Below are positions 36,149 through 45,580 of a stretch of DNA of 64,000 bases, in pieces. A model generated the notes under the pieces. It did not search any database. It was given only the letters and a program-made list of their open reading frames with translations, and was not told the DNA's origin. Every line of letters begins with the position of its first letter. Position 1 is the first letter of the stretch. A program made the position numbers and the translations under genes. Source of the DNA: Methylomusa anaerophila (lineage in GTDB: Bacteria; Bacillota; Negativicutes; Sporomusales; Sporomusaceae); NCBI RefSeq assembly GCF_003966895.1, contig NZ_AP018449.1:4295501-4359500 (forward strand). The letters are read 5' to 3'.

Positions 36149-36587
36149 CAGTTATCCTCACCCGGCCTGTAAATGGAGCAAGCATAATGTAAAGGGATTT
36201 GCCCGTAGTGCTGCGTAACTGGATTGTCTGCGCTGCTCCTGCCTCTGGTATACCTTTAATGCCAAATCGAATTGTGCTTGGTACATTAGACCAGCATACC
36301 GACTTGGGTAGATAAATTTGCTTTATCATCTTTTGTCCGTCATGAATCCAGTAATACGGATTACTGTCAGGCATAAAATAAATAGTATACCGTAACGCGC
36401 CGGAACCGTAACCGGCATTAATGCTAAACTGTTGCACCAAGCGAATATCCGCCGCCAACTCCTGCGCGGCAATATCTAATTCTTGCAAGGCAACCGAGTT
36501 GGCTATTTTGGGTACCAGAATGCCCGCTAAAACACTCAGTATTGCAATAACAATCACTATTTCAATAAGGGTACCGCCTTTCCGCAT
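36129..36587 (-). CDS. GspH/FimT-like minor prepilin
   Basis: A 152-aa prepilin with the short leader MRKG and mature N-terminus GTLIEIVIVIAILSVLAG (Glu5 present). The C-terminal domain resembles GspH/FimT. ATG 36587 is preceded by GAGGTGAT; a GTG nine bases upstream overlaps that site. It follows pilD by ten bases and opens the four-gene minor-pilin block. Confidence 0.75.
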   Translation of the reverse strand: MRKGGTLIEIVIVIAILSVLAGILVPKIANSVALQELDIAAQELAADIRLVQQFSINAGYGSGALRYTIYFMPDSNPYYWIHDGQKMIKQIYLPKSVCWSNVPSTIRFGIKGIPEAGAAQTIQLRSTTGKSLYIMLAPFTGRVRITDVQTST

Positions 36588-36597
36588 CCTTATCACC

Positions 36598-37362
36598 TCA
36601 AAACCGCAGTTCCAGATACCATCTTATAATAGAATGTCCGTACAACATGCTTACAAGCGCCCCGATGGCAATAAATGGTCCAAAGGGGATAAAGTCTTTA
36701 CGGGATTTTATCCTGAATATCATCAATAGGCCGCCGGCACTACCTCCTAAAAGAAAAGATAAAAATAGTGTTAGCAGAATCAAACTTGAATCCAGCCAAA
36801 CTCCTAAAGCGGCAATAAATTTCACATCGCCTCCTCCCATATCGCCATGGGTTACTGCGGCAATCAGCAGCATCAAGCCGCCACCGGTTAAAACGGCCGC
36901 TACTGAATCATTAAAACCCAAATTCCCGAATACATTATTAACGAATATACCCGTTGCAGCAAACCACAGCAGAACCTTATTTAATATTAGATGATGATCA
37001 TAGTCGATTACGGAAATTACTATTAAATAACTTGCAAAAAGCAACACCATGATTAATTGAAGCTGTGGGCCTATTACCAAGGAAATAAACAAAAACAAAC
37101 TTGCCGTCAATAATTCAATAAATATATATCTTCGAGAAATCGAAGTATTGCAATAGCGGCAGCGCCCTCTTAACAAAAGCCAGCTTAGCACGGGAACCAA
37201 ATCCAGGACTTTAATATTTTGGCCGCATACCGGACACCGGGAAGGCGGCCGGATAACCGATTTGGCTTGAGGGAGACGGTAAATACAAACATTAAGAAAG
37301 CTGCCTACAAAGAGACCAATGAGCCCAATGAGGCCAATTGCGAAAACAAATGTTTCAAACAA
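36598..37362 (-). CDS. pilD: prepilin peptidase / N-methyltransferase
   Basis: A 254-aa membrane aspartyl protease. The N-terminal cytosolic zinc site has CPVCGQ and CRYCN (residues ~44-72). The catalytic aspartates are in VIDYDH and GGGDVKFIAALG. It cleaves prepilin leaders after Gly and N-methylates the new N-terminus. The start is TTG with GAAGGG upstream. It lies ~115 bp after the major pilin gene. Confidence 0.92.
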   Translation of the reverse strand: MFETFVFAIGLIGLIGLFVGSFLNVCIYRLPQAKSVIRPPSRCPVCGQNIKVLDLVPVLSWLLLRGRCRYCNTSISRRYIFIELLTASLFLFISLVIGPQLQLIMVLLFASYLIVISVIDYDHHLILNKVLLWFAATGIFVNNVFGNLGFNDSVAAVLTGGGLMLLIAAVTHGDMGGGDVKFIAALGVWLDSSLILLTLFLSFLLGGSAGGLLMIFRIKSRKDFIPFGPFIAIGALVSMLYGHSIIRWYLELRF

Positions 37363-37476
37363 GACAACCCTTCTTCCCCAAAATTTTTCTCATTCCAAAT
37401 ATTTCAGCAACCGGAATGAAAGTATGAAACCCATAACATTGCCGCATCGGCAAAGGCCAGCTTACTTTGCCAGGTA

Positions 37477-37884
37477 CTAGGGCGTCGTGGACGGGTTCCT
37501 TCCATCGGAATAATAAGTCACGCCTTTAAAATTATAAGAAGCAACCCCGCTGGAGTATTGATAGTTTTGGCCCGGCTCAGGTGAAGGTACGGCTGCTAAC
37601 CACGGGCCCTTGCCGTTTACTAGGTTCGCTAAGTTACTTAAACTGTTGCCGGCAGGATAAGAGCCGGTATCTGCCCGGTAAATCTCCAAAGCCCCGCCAA
37701 TGACGCGCAAATCCGCCTGAATTTTGGCAACTTTAGCCGCATCTGCGGCAACAGATAATTTAGGTATCGCGATTGTCACTAATATCCCGATAATCGACAC
37801 GACAATGATTAATTCTATTAATGTAAATCCTTTTTGGCTTTTGATTTTGATTTTGATTTCATCTGCTTTAAGCTTTAAAAACAA
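37477..37884 (-). CDS. major pilin-like prepilin (PilA/GspG type)
   Basis: A 135-aa prepilin with leader ending KSQKG and mature N-terminus FTLIELIIVVSIIGILVTIAI, followed by a short GspG-like domain (DTGSYPAG, NFKGVTYYSDG). Probably the main pilin subunit because of its place after pilC. The start is TTG with AAGGCGGTG upstream. The small size resembles type II pseudopilins, so it may build short pili used for DNA uptake. Confidence 0.85.
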   Translation of the reverse strand: MFLKLKADEIKIKIKSQKGFTLIELIIVVSIIGILVTIAIPKLSVAADAAKVAKIQADLRVIGGALEIYRADTGSYPAGNSLSNLANLVNGKGPWLAAVPSPEPGQNYQYSSGVASYNFKGVTYYSDGRNPSTTP

Positions 37885-37900
37885 GTTTTCACCGCCTTAA

Positions 37901-39124
37901 TTAAACATGCAGATTCAAGTTTGTTATTACATCAAATATGGGCAGTATTACGGAAACAACAATAAGTCCGATAACAATTCCGACTGTCCCGATAAGTACA
38001 GGTTCCAGCAAACTGCTAAACCGGGTCACCATATCGTCAACATCACTTTCAAAAAAATCCGCCAGCTTCTCCAGCATTGCGTCAAGTTCACCCGTTTCCT
38101 CACCAACAGCCACCATTTGTACCACCATAGGCGGAAAAACTGAGCTTTTCTGTAAAGAAGAAGCAATCCCAACCCCTTCGCGAAGATCTTTTTGAACTTT
38201 TGTGAGGGCCTGTACTATACTTAGATTTCCGCTCGTCTTCATCACTACTTCCAAAGCAGTCACGATTGGTATGCCACCGCGGACAAGAGTGGATAAAGTA
38301 CGGCTAAACCTGGCAATTGCCGCTTTGCGCCACAAAATACCAAAAACAGGTATCTGAAAAACGACTAGATCCAATACTAGACGATATCGTTCTTTTTTTA
38401 GTGCCAAACCAATACTGGTACCAACAGCTAACAGTACCAGCAAAATCAGCATTCCATAGTTAAGCATAATATCGCTTGCACTGAGTAAAAAACGGGTGGG
38501 CAAAGGTAAATCAACATTGACAATTTTGTATAGGATTGTAAATGTTGGTATAACAAAAGTTAACATGAACAATAAAGAGACCATCGCCATTGCCATAAGT
38601 ACGGTGGGATAGACCATGGCTGATTTTAATCGCTCATTTAACTTATTTTCTTTTTCAAAATGAGTGGCCAATCTTGCCATAACATCATCAAGAACCCCAC
38701 CCGTTTCACCAGCTTCCGTCATATTAATCACGATTTTGGGAAATACATTGCCCTGAGCTTGCATAGCCTTGGATAAGCTGTCTCCAGCCTGGACGCTGCG
38801 ATAAATATCCCTTATAGCCTGTCTCAGCCTTGAATTATTCGTCTGCTCGATTAAGATATTTAGACATGAAGTTAAAGGAAGCCCTGCATCAATCATCACT
38901 GACATTTGCCGGCAAAACACTGCCAAATCTTTTGTGCCTACCCACTGAAAACCGCTTATGATATTAACAAGCAAAGCATGATCTTTCTTTTCTTCGATTT
39001 TAGTTACATAACAACCAAGCTCACGAATATAAGCGGCGACGGCAGCCTCATTTTCTGCAACAACACTTCCTTTCAGGGCTTGGCCCTTAGAATCCCTGGC
39101 CCTATATGCAAATGTTTTGCCCAA
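37901..39124 (-). CDS. pilC: pilus platform protein PilC
   Basis: A 407-aa GspF/PilC protein with the two repeated cytosolic domains (FCRQMSVMIDAGLPL near residue 84 and FSRTLSTLVRGGIPI near 290) and three membrane helices. It anchors the assembly motors at the inner membrane. The start is TTG, placed about nine bases after GGGGGTGAG. It lies 16 bp after pilT. Confidence 0.9.
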   Translation of the reverse strand: MGKTFAYRARDSKGQALKGSVVAENEAAVAAYIRELGCYVTKIEEKKDHALLVNIISGFQWVGTKDLAVFCRQMSVMIDAGLPLTSCLNILIEQTNNSRLRQAIRDIYRSVQAGDSLSKAMQAQGNVFPKIVINMTEAGETGGVLDDVMARLATHFEKENKLNERLKSAMVYPTVLMAMAMVSLLFMLTFVIPTFTILYKIVNVDLPLPTRFLLSASDIMLNYGMLILLVLLAVGTSIGLALKKERYRLVLDLVVFQIPVFGILWRKAAIARFSRTLSTLVRGGIPIVTALEVVMKTSGNLSIVQALTKVQKDLREGVGIASSLQKSSVFPPMVVQMVAVGEETGELDAMLEKLADFFESDVDDMVTRFSSLLEPVLIGTVGIVIGLIVVSVILPIFDVITNLNLHV

Positions 39125-39140
39125 CCGTTTAACTCACCCC

Positions 39141-40205
39141 CTAACAGTCTTTATCATTGATTGTCCGGATAAATCCTTCTTGATCCACAGCCCTTGACAG
39201 CGCCTCATCATAGGTGATAATTCCACGGTGATAAAGATTTTTGAGTGACATATCCATAGCCTGCATCCCCATTTTTGCCCCGGTTTGAATAACAGACGCC
39301 AATTGATGCGTCTTGCCTTCCCGGATCAGATTACGCACTGCCGGAGTTGCCACCAGGACTTCCAGGGCTGCCACCCTATCGTAATTATCGCAACGTGGAA
39401 TTAACTGCTGGGCGATAACTCCCTGTAAAGTTAAAGACAACTGAATACGTACTTGCCGGTGTTGGTGCGGCGGAAAAACATCCACAATCCGGTCAACAGT
39501 TTGCACAGCATCGCCGGTGTGTAGAGTTGCAAATACCAGATGCCCGGTTTCGGCAGCGGTTAAAGCAATGCCAATGGTTTCAACATCACGCATCTCCCCG
39601 ATCATAATCACGTCAGGGTCTTCCCGCAGCACTGCCCGCAGGGCACTGGCAAAGGAAATAGTGTCAGTGTTTATTTCTCTCTGGTTAACTATGCTCTTCT
39701 TATGGTGATGCAAATATTCGATTGGATCTTCCAAGGTAATAATATGGCAGGACCGTTCATTATTTATAAGATCAAGCATGGCAGCCAAGGTAGTAGATTT
39801 GCCGCACCCTGTCGGTCCGGTAACCAAGACCAGTCCACGAGATTTACGGGTAAAAGTCCTGAGAATCTCAGGGTATCCCAGTTCCTTTAAAGCAGGTATC
39901 CTCTCAGCCACTACCCGAACGGCTATCGCTATAGTTCCTCTTTGTTTAAAGGCATTTACTCTAAAGCGGCTTATGCCTGATAACGCATAAGAAAAATCCA
40001 ACTCACCCAGTTGGTGAAATCGGGATTGCTGATCCGTATCGGCTATCTGGGAAAATAGTGCTTCCATGTCTTCACCGGTAAGTACCGGATGCTCTATTGG
40101 CGTCAAGCTGCCTTTAAGCCTGGCAATAGGCGGGATGCCTACCGTAAAGTGGATATCGGAAGCCTGTAGTAATACCGCCTGTTTTAACAAAGAATTCATA
40201 TCCAT
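39141..40205 (-). CDS. pilT: pilus retraction ATPase PilT
   Basis: A 354-aa hexameric ATPase. Walker A is GPTGCGKSTT, with the Asp box EDPIEYLHHHKKS, GEMRDVETI (Walker B) and ATLHTGDAVQTVDRI (His box). The AIRVV...IP N-domain is typical of PilT. It retracts pili and powers twitching or DNA uptake. It lies between pilB and pilC. Confidence 0.93.
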   Translation of the reverse strand: MDMNSLLKQAVLLQASDIHFTVGIPPIARLKGSLTPIEHPVLTGEDMEALFSQIADTDQQSRFHQLGELDFSYALSGISRFRVNAFKQRGTIAIAVRVVAERIPALKELGYPEILRTFTRKSRGLVLVTGPTGCGKSTTLAAMLDLINNERSCHIITLEDPIEYLHHHKKSIVNQREINTDTISFASALRAVLREDPDVIMIGEMRDVETIGIALTAAETGHLVFATLHTGDAVQTVDRIVDVFPPHQHRQVRIQLSLTLQGVIAQQLIPRCDNYDRVAALEVLVATPAVRNLIREGKTHQLASVIQTGAKMGMQAMDMSLKNLYHRGIITYDEALSRAVDQEGFIRTINDKDC

Positions 40206-40223
40206 ATCCGTCTTATTCCCCCA

Positions 40224-41747
40224 TTATGCTTCCGAATAAGCTTGCCTCATAATTTCCGCGACAGTAGTCCACCCTTCACAGACTTTGTTAATACCATCCT
40301 CGTACATGGTCAGCATCCCTTCCTTAACAGCTATGTCTCTGACAATATCACTGGAGGAGCGTTTATTGATGGCCGCACGGATGGCTGGAGTAACTGGCAT
40401 TATCTCATGAATGGACATTCTCCCTCTGTATCCTGTTTGTCCACAAAGGAGGCATCCTTCCCCGCTATACAAATAAGTTATATCATCGATGCGAGAACCT
40501 AATAGTTTATTTTCCGGTAAGGATAAATTCGGCGTATAAGGTTGTTTACAATTCGGGCAGATCATTCTCACCAACCGTTGGGCAATTACCCCCAGTACTG
40601 AAGATGCGATCAGAAACGGCTCTATTCCCATGTCAACCAGTCTGGTTATGGCACTGGGAGCGTCATTAGTGTGTAATGTGCTCAAAACCAAGTGTCCGGT
40701 TAACGCCGCCCGGATGGCAATATCGGCTGTTTCCGTGTCCCTTATTTCACCTACCATTACAATATTGGGGTCCTGTCGTAAAATTGACCTGAGCCCACTG
40801 GCAAAAGTAAGTCCGGCTTTAGGGTTTACCTGCACCTGGTTTACGCCATCAAGCCGGTATTCAACCGGATCTTCCACTGTAATGACATTTTTCGCCGGCG
40901 TATTTATTTCTAATAAAGTGGAATATAATGTAGTCGTTTTTCCTGATCCTGTCGGGCCGGTAACAAGTATCATCCCGTACGGCTTAGAATAAAGCTCCCG
41001 GTACTTTGTTAAGTTAACTGATGAGAATCCCAACCCAGTCACATTTAGAATTACCGTTTCCGGGTCAAGGATGCGAATAACGATTTTTTCGCCGGTAATT
41101 GTTGGTAAAGTGGAGACCCTAAGATCAATTTCCCTTTCAGCCTCCAATATTACGACACGCCCATCCTGAGGTAAACGTTTCTCGGCAATATCCAATTCGC
41201 TCATAATCTTGATCCGGGATACAAGGGCGGCATGGATTTGACGCGGGAAATACGCCACTTCCCGCAACACACCGTCAATACGGTACCTTACCCTAAGCTG
41301 TTTATCCATCGGTTCAATATGAATATCACTGGCTCTCTCTTTTATAGCTCTACTGATAACAGAGTTTACGATATTTACAATTGGAGTATCATCTACCACG
41401 GGAGTTTCCGCCAGTCCGGCGATATCCTCACTTTTGAGCTTGTTAACTGCTTTTTCGACTAAATCTTTTACGCCATAAAATTGGTTAATTGCTTTCCTGA
41501 TATCCTTTTCTGTCGCAATAACCGGAATTATCTCACATCCAGAAACCAGTCTAACAGCGTCAAGAGCAAAAAAGTTGGTTGGATCAGCTATTGCCAAGGT
41601 TAGTGTCCTACCCTCTTTTTTAATTGGCATCACCCGATAACGTTCAGCAATGGAAATCGGTACCAGCGTTATAGTTTCCTTAACAATGTTAAAACTGGAT
41701 AAGTCGATTTGGGAAAATCCGGGTTGATGTTCAAGCACAGCTAACAT
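40224..41747 (-). CDS. pilB: pilus extension ATPase PilB
   Basis: A 507-aa GspE/PilB ATPase with Walker A GPTGSGKTTT, VEDPVEYRLDGVNQ, GEIRDTETADIA and the zinc site CPNCKQPY...CLLCGQTG. It drives pilus extension. It is about 50-60 residues short at the N-terminus compared with usual PilB (part of the GspE-N domain is absent). No start codon occurs upstream before an in-frame stop. The ATG at 41747 abuts AAGGA; a GTG nine bases on has better spacing. It is first in the pil operon. Confidence 0.92.
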   Translation of the reverse strand: MLAVLEHQPGFSQIDLSSFNIVKETITLVPISIAERYRVMPIKKEGRTLTLAIADPTNFFALDAVRLVSGCEIIPVIATEKDIRKAINQFYGVKDLVEKAVNKLKSEDIAGLAETPVVDDTPIVNIVNSVISRAIKERASDIHIEPMDKQLRVRYRIDGVLREVAYFPRQIHAALVSRIKIMSELDIAEKRLPQDGRVVILEAEREIDLRVSTLPTITGEKIVIRILDPETVILNVTGLGFSSVNLTKYRELYSKPYGMILVTGPTGSGKTTTLYSTLLEINTPAKNVITVEDPVEYRLDGVNQVQVNPKAGLTFASGLRSILRQDPNIVMVGEIRDTETADIAIRAALTGHLVLSTLHTNDAPSAITRLVDMGIEPFLIASSVLGVIAQRLVRMICPNCKQPYTPNLSLPENKLLGSRIDDITYLYSGEGCLLCGQTGYRGRMSIHEIMPVTPAIRAAINKRSSSDIVRDIAVKEGMLTMYEDGINKVCEGWTTVAEIMRQAYSEA

Positions 41748-41881
41748 TCCTTTTCTAAATAGGTATCCTGATATTAATAAAAAACAACCGCCACTGCCGC
41801 AAAATAATTATATTTTTGCATGGTGATCAGTTGTTGGTCATTACACCTCCGGCAGTAAATACAATCTAACTTTTGGTGTAG

Positions 41882-41912
41882 TTATATTCGCATTAAATTC
41901 CAAAATCCCTGC
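41882..41912 (-). promoter_or_regulatory. candidate sigma-H-type promoter for the pil operon
   Basis: On the minus strand GCAGGGATTTT is followed about twelve bases later by GCGAATATA. This resembles the sigma-H consensus (AGGAxxT, spacer, GAAT). It lies ~135 bp upstream of pilB in an AT-rich gap with no gene. Sigma-H controls competence and early sporulation genes in Firmicutes, which would suit a competence pilus. It is a pattern match only. Confidence 0.45.
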
Positions 41913-41938
41913 GAAATTAGCAGAATTTTACACTTTTT

Positions 41939-42805
41939 TTACTTATTTTTATTTAATTTTTCTTCTACCGCCTGATACATCACGTCTTTTAGCGGGCTGA
42001 TTCCGGTCCAGAGATGAAAAGCTATTGCTCCTTGTTCAACAAGCATTCCTGCGCCGCCAACCGTCTTCATGCCATGTCTGCCGGCTTCCGTCATAAACCG
42101 GGTAATTAAAGGATTATAAACTACATCATAGACAACTGTAGCCGGGGGAATACATTCCCAGCATACCGGCGGCATAACCTCCACATTGGGAAACATGCCT
42201 GTTGGCGTACTGTTGATCAAAATATCGGCTTCATGTAATGATGCATTCCAGCAGGCATCGTTCCACTCAACGCCCCGTACTTTACTTGGATCAAACCTTT
42301 GAGCCAGTTCCTCGGCCTTTTGCCGGTCTCGCGCTCCGATAATAACTGTGGCAGCGCCATGTTGAAGCAAACCTGCCACGACAGCCCGCGCCGCGCCGCC
42401 TGCCCCCAAGATAGCAGCGTTTTGACCCGCGACTTTCACACCATTGGCATACAATGAATTAATAAATCCTTCGGCATCTGTATTATATCCGACAGAGTTG
42501 CCGTCACAGATAACAATGGTATTGACTGCCCCAACCATTTCTGCACTCTCATCAAGGGCATCCAAATATTTCATAATCGCTACCTTGTGAGGAATGGTAA
42601 CATTAACACCAACAAAACCCAAGGCTTTTAATCCTGCGACGGCCTGCGGCAAAACGTCAGGTTCAACAGGCAGGGGCAGATAAATATAGTCAATATTAGC
42701 CGCGCGAAATGCGGCATTTTGTATATGTGGCGACACAGAATGACCCAATGGCCATCCCAACAATCCTACTTTCCTTGTTTCTCCTGTAATCTCCCATAAT
42801 TCCAT
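41939..42805 (-). CDS. aroE: shikimate dehydrogenase
   Basis: A 288-aa NADP enzyme with GWPLGHSVSPHIQNAAF (residues ~18-34), NVTIPHK (catalytic Lys), the Rossmann loop GAGGAARAV and the C-terminal GAGMLVEQGAIAFHLW. It reduces 3-dehydroshikimate. It lies just upstream of the pil operon, separated by ~190 bp with the candidate promoter. ATG 42805 follows GGGTGA; a GTG two codons upstream is possible. Confidence 0.92.
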   Translation of the reverse strand: MELWEITGETRKVGLLGWPLGHSVSPHIQNAAFRAANIDYIYLPLPVEPDVLPQAVAGLKALGFVGVNVTIPHKVAIMKYLDALDESAEMVGAVNTIVICDGNSVGYNTDAEGFINSLYANGVKVAGQNAAILGAGGAARAVVAGLLQHGAATVIIGARDRQKAEELAQRFDPSKVRGVEWNDACWNASLHEADILINSTPTGMFPNVEVMPPVCWECIPPATVVYDVVYNPLITRFMTEAGRHGMKTVGGAGMLVEQGAIAFHLWTGISPLKDVMYQAVEEKLNKNK

Positions 42806-42900
42806 ATTCACTCACCCAACTGCCATTACGGCTAATATTTAACTGACTTTTTATATATGTCGCATTAAAAAATTGACACATCCGGAATATTCTCAATTCT

Positions 42901-43572
42901 TTAATGCGTTCCATATAGTCTATTTCTCAATGACTCCAGGGAAGCAACAAGATTAGATTCCAGCCTCATTTCCAGCTCGTTCAGACTCTTAGCGTCAAAA
43001 GCAGTTGTCATCAGAGGAGTTTTACGAATGCGAAATTCACCAAAAAACTCATCCCGGAAAATATTATAGTAAACCATTAGATTGCTTTGCGCCAAAAAGT
43101 CGCAGTAGTCAATTATGATATAAGAGCCGTTAATTACTTTCACTGGTGCCTTAGGGTGTATATACAGCTCAAACCCAGCCAGCAATTTGGGCAATTTCTC
43201 AATATAGGGCCACTCAATAATCTTCTTTTGCCTAAATTGGGTACATATAAAATTCGGGTCGGATTCGTTGAGACCGCTAATGGTTTTTTCCATTCGCTCG
43301 CGCAATAGCTTTTCCAGCCCTTCCAAGCTACTCGTTATAAAAGTGATATCACAAAACTCCGTCAACCCAACAATGATTCGCACCATATATTCCTTGGTAG
43401 CCTTATCATATAGTACGGAAAAACTGCGGCAACGCTCAGAATTTTGATATGTAAAGATCCGGTACTGAGTTTCGCAGGCCATACAATCGGTTATTAATAC
43501 AAATCCATGAATGGATTCAGGCAGTTGGCGCAAAAATTCCCACTGTTTGACTTGGTCTATTATTTTTTCCAT
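42901..43572 (-). CDS. unknown 223-aa protein
   Basis: I do not recognise the family. It is a soluble-looking protein with no signal or membrane segment. Cysteines cluster in TDCMACET (residues ~28-35). It has two similar halves by pattern (QWEFLRQLPESIHGF at the start and EWPYIEKLPKLLAGF near residue 118), suggesting an internal duplication. It is upstream of aroE on the same strand with ~95 bp between them, so it may share its transcript. Confidence 0.65.
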   Translation of the reverse strand: MEKIIDQVKQWEFLRQLPESIHGFVLITDCMACETQYRIFTYQNSERCRSFSVLYDKATKEYMVRIIVGLTEFCDITFITSSLEGLEKLLRERMEKTISGLNESDPNFICTQFRQKKIIEWPYIEKLPKLLAGFELYIHPKAPVKVINGSYIIIDYCDFLAQSNLMVYYNIFRDEFFGEFRIRKTPLMTTAFDAKSLNELEMRLESNLVASLESLRNRLYGTH

Positions 43573-43717
43573 GTGGCTGGTTACCTCTTCAGCAAAGTAT
43601 TAATTTTTATCCATATTCTTTATGCATCTGAAAAAACCTGCAAAGTTGTGACCGGAACCAAGGAGTATGAATATTATGAAGTAATTCTAAAGCAATTGAT
43701 CTTAAGGAGGGGAAAAC

Positions 43718-44791
43718 ATGAGAAAACTCCTCGGAGTGCTGGCCGTGCTACTCGCAATTGTCATACTGATTGCAGTCTGCGCGCAAACCCCGCCAATTCA
43801 AAAATCCCCTGCCGCCGGCCTGGGGTGGGCGCCGTTGTTAAGTCCGCTGCGGCAGGAAACGGTAGTAAAAGTCGGTATGAAACAAGTGGTATCCGACGCT
43901 GGCATTCTCATCGGTATGGCCAAAGGATATTACCAGAATCTGGGTATTAAAATTGAACCTGTCCAATTTAATTCCGGTCAGGAAATGATCAATCAGTTGG
44001 CCGCCGGCCAGTTGGATGTGGGGGCTACTGTAACGGCATCAGGTCTCTTGAATGCCATGTCCCGGGATATTCCCGTTAAAATTGTAGCTGATAAAGGAGT
44101 CAACGTCCCGGGCCAAGGTTACTATCGCCTGGTAATTAGGAAAGACTTAGTTGACACTGTTAAAGATTATTCCGATCTTCGCGGCAGAAAAATTGCGATA
44201 GTCGGCGCCGCATCCCTTGATGAAATCTGTGCCGTACGTATCCTCAATAAAGGCGGCCTTACGGCCAAAGACGTTGATATGCAAGTTATCCGCGCTTTTC
44301 CCGACATGCTGGTTGCTCTGGGCAATAAGAGTATCGATGCAGCAATGGTCATTGAACCTTTTGTAACGCAAGGCATGGCTAAAGGGGTACTGGACCCTTG
44401 GAAAGATCCTGCCGAATACGACCCGGATGCCCAAATCGCCCTGCTGGTCTACGGTACCAGTATGACTAAAAATGAGGACGTAGCCAACAGATTTATGACC
44501 GCTTACGTCAAATCGCTCCGCGACTACAATGACGCTTTCTTTAAAAACAAGGGAAAGTCGGAGATCATTGAAATACTTTGTAAGTATTCAGTGATTAAAG
44601 ACCCGGCTCTTTACGAAAAAATGTATCCTACCGGACTGAACCCGGATGGATACCTGAGAATTAACGGCCTGGCCGCCGACTTGACGTGGTACAAAGAAAA
44701 CGGTTTATTAAAATCGGACATTAAATTGGAAGATACCTACGATCATAAATACGTCGACTTCGCCAACGAAGCGTTGGGTAAATATCAATAA
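43718..44791 (+). CDS. ABC transporter substrate-binding protein (SsuA/TauA/NMT1 type)
   Basis: A 357-aa exported protein. The N-terminal helix ends in LIAVC (Cys21), a non-standard lipobox because Val precedes Cys, so it may be a lipoprotein or a cleaved periplasmic protein. The mature part has KVGMKQVVSDAGILIGMAKGYYQNLGI, QLAAGQLDVG and RFMTAYVKSLRDY, typical of binding proteins for sulfonates, nitrate-like anions or thiamine precursors. GGAGG precedes the ATG. It is first of a three-gene plus-strand operon. The ligand is not readable. Confidence 0.85.
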   Translation: MRKLLGVLAVLLAIVILIAVCAQTPPIQKSPAAGLGWAPLLSPLRQETVVKVGMKQVVSDAGILIGMAKGYYQNLGIKIEPVQFNSGQEMINQLAAGQLDVGATVTASGLLNAMSRDIPVKIVADKGVNVPGQGYYRLVIRKDLVDTVKDYSDLRGRKIAIVGAASLDEICAVRILNKGGLTAKDVDMQVIRAFPDMLVALGNKSIDAAMVIEPFVTQGMAKGVLDPWKDPAEYDPDAQIALLVYGTSMTKNEDVANRFMTAYVKSLRDYNDAFFKNKGKSEIIEILCKYSVIKDPALYEKMYPTGLNPDGYLRINGLAADLTWYKENGLLKSDIKLEDTYDHKYVDFANEALGKYQ

Positions 44792-44818
44792 GGCAGTTAG
44801 ATTAGGGAGTTGATGCTT

Positions 44819-45565
44819 ATGCGAACTTTAGTCTCGGTGCTATCGCCGGTAACGCTGCTGCTCATTTGGGAAGCAGGCGCCCGCACCGGCTTAGTCGACA
44901 CCAGGCTGCTATCAAGTCCTACCCTGATATTACACTCTTTCTTGCCGTTGCTTCTGTCCGGTGAACTGCTATACAACACAGCTGTCAGTGTGCAACGTGT
45001 AATCTGGGGATTTCTGGCCGGAGCCATTCCCGGTATCCTGCTTGGCATGTCAATGGGGTTATCGCCGTGGGTGCGCTCGGCAATTGAACCGACAATTGCC
45101 GCTACATATCCGATACCCAAACTAGCCATCATGCCATTAATTCTCCTCATATTTGGGCTGGGAGAAACATCCAAAATTTTCACCTTGGCAATTGGGGTAT
45201 TTTACCTAGTTGTCATTAACACCATGGCCGGTGTGCTCAACATTGACAAGATTTATCTGGAAGTGGCGAAAAACTTCGGCGCCAGCCGGAAAGACTTCTA
45301 TCTGACAGTAGCCCTGCCGGGAGCTTTGCCGATGATCTTCGCCGGGCTTAAATTAGGTATGGGCATGGCATTAATATTAATCGTTGCCGCTGAATTATCG
45401 GCCGCCAAAGCCGGTGTCGGCTGGATGATTTGGCGGGCTTACGATATGTTTGATATTGAACGAATGTTTGTCGCACTTATCACCTTGTCGGTGCTTGGTT
45501 ATATCTTCTCCCTTATTCTTGACTGGCTGGAGCAGGCTGTATTGCCGTGGAAACAGTCCAATTAA
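44819..45565 (+). CDS. ABC transporter permease (SsuC/TauC type)
   Basis: A 248-aa permease with about six membrane helices and the EAA-loop segment EVAKNFGASRKDFYLTVALPGALP that contacts the ATPase. It transports the ligand captured by the upstream protein. The start is taken at ATG 44819 (GGGAG nine bases upstream); ATG 44813 and TTG 44810 are alternatives. It is flanked by the binding protein and ATPase genes. Confidence 0.88.
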   Translation: MRTLVSVLSPVTLLLIWEAGARTGLVDTRLLSSPTLILHSFLPLLLSGELLYNTAVSVQRVIWGFLAGAIPGILLGMSMGLSPWVRSAIEPTIAATYPIPKLAIMPLILLIFGLGETSKIFTLAIGVFYLVVINTMAGVLNIDKIYLEVAKNFGASRKDFYLTVALPGALPMIFAGLKLGMGMALILIVAAELSAAKAGVGWMIWRAYDMFDIERMFVALITLSVLGYIFSLILDWLEQAVLPWKQSN

Positions 45566-45580
45566 AGGGAGGAGAAATTG

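Noticed and set aside
41748..41880. Missing PilB N-terminus in another frame (frameshift)
   Set aside because: The upstream frames contain stops and no GspE-N-like sequence, so a short PilB is more likely than a frameshift.
43573..43717. Riboswitch upstream of the ABC importer
   Set aside because: No thiamine, SAM or other aptamer consensus could be recognised.
43507..43950. 147-aa plus-strand ORF overlapping the ABC binding-protein gene
   Set aside because: It overlaps two better genes, lacks a ribosome site and has no domain-like sequence.
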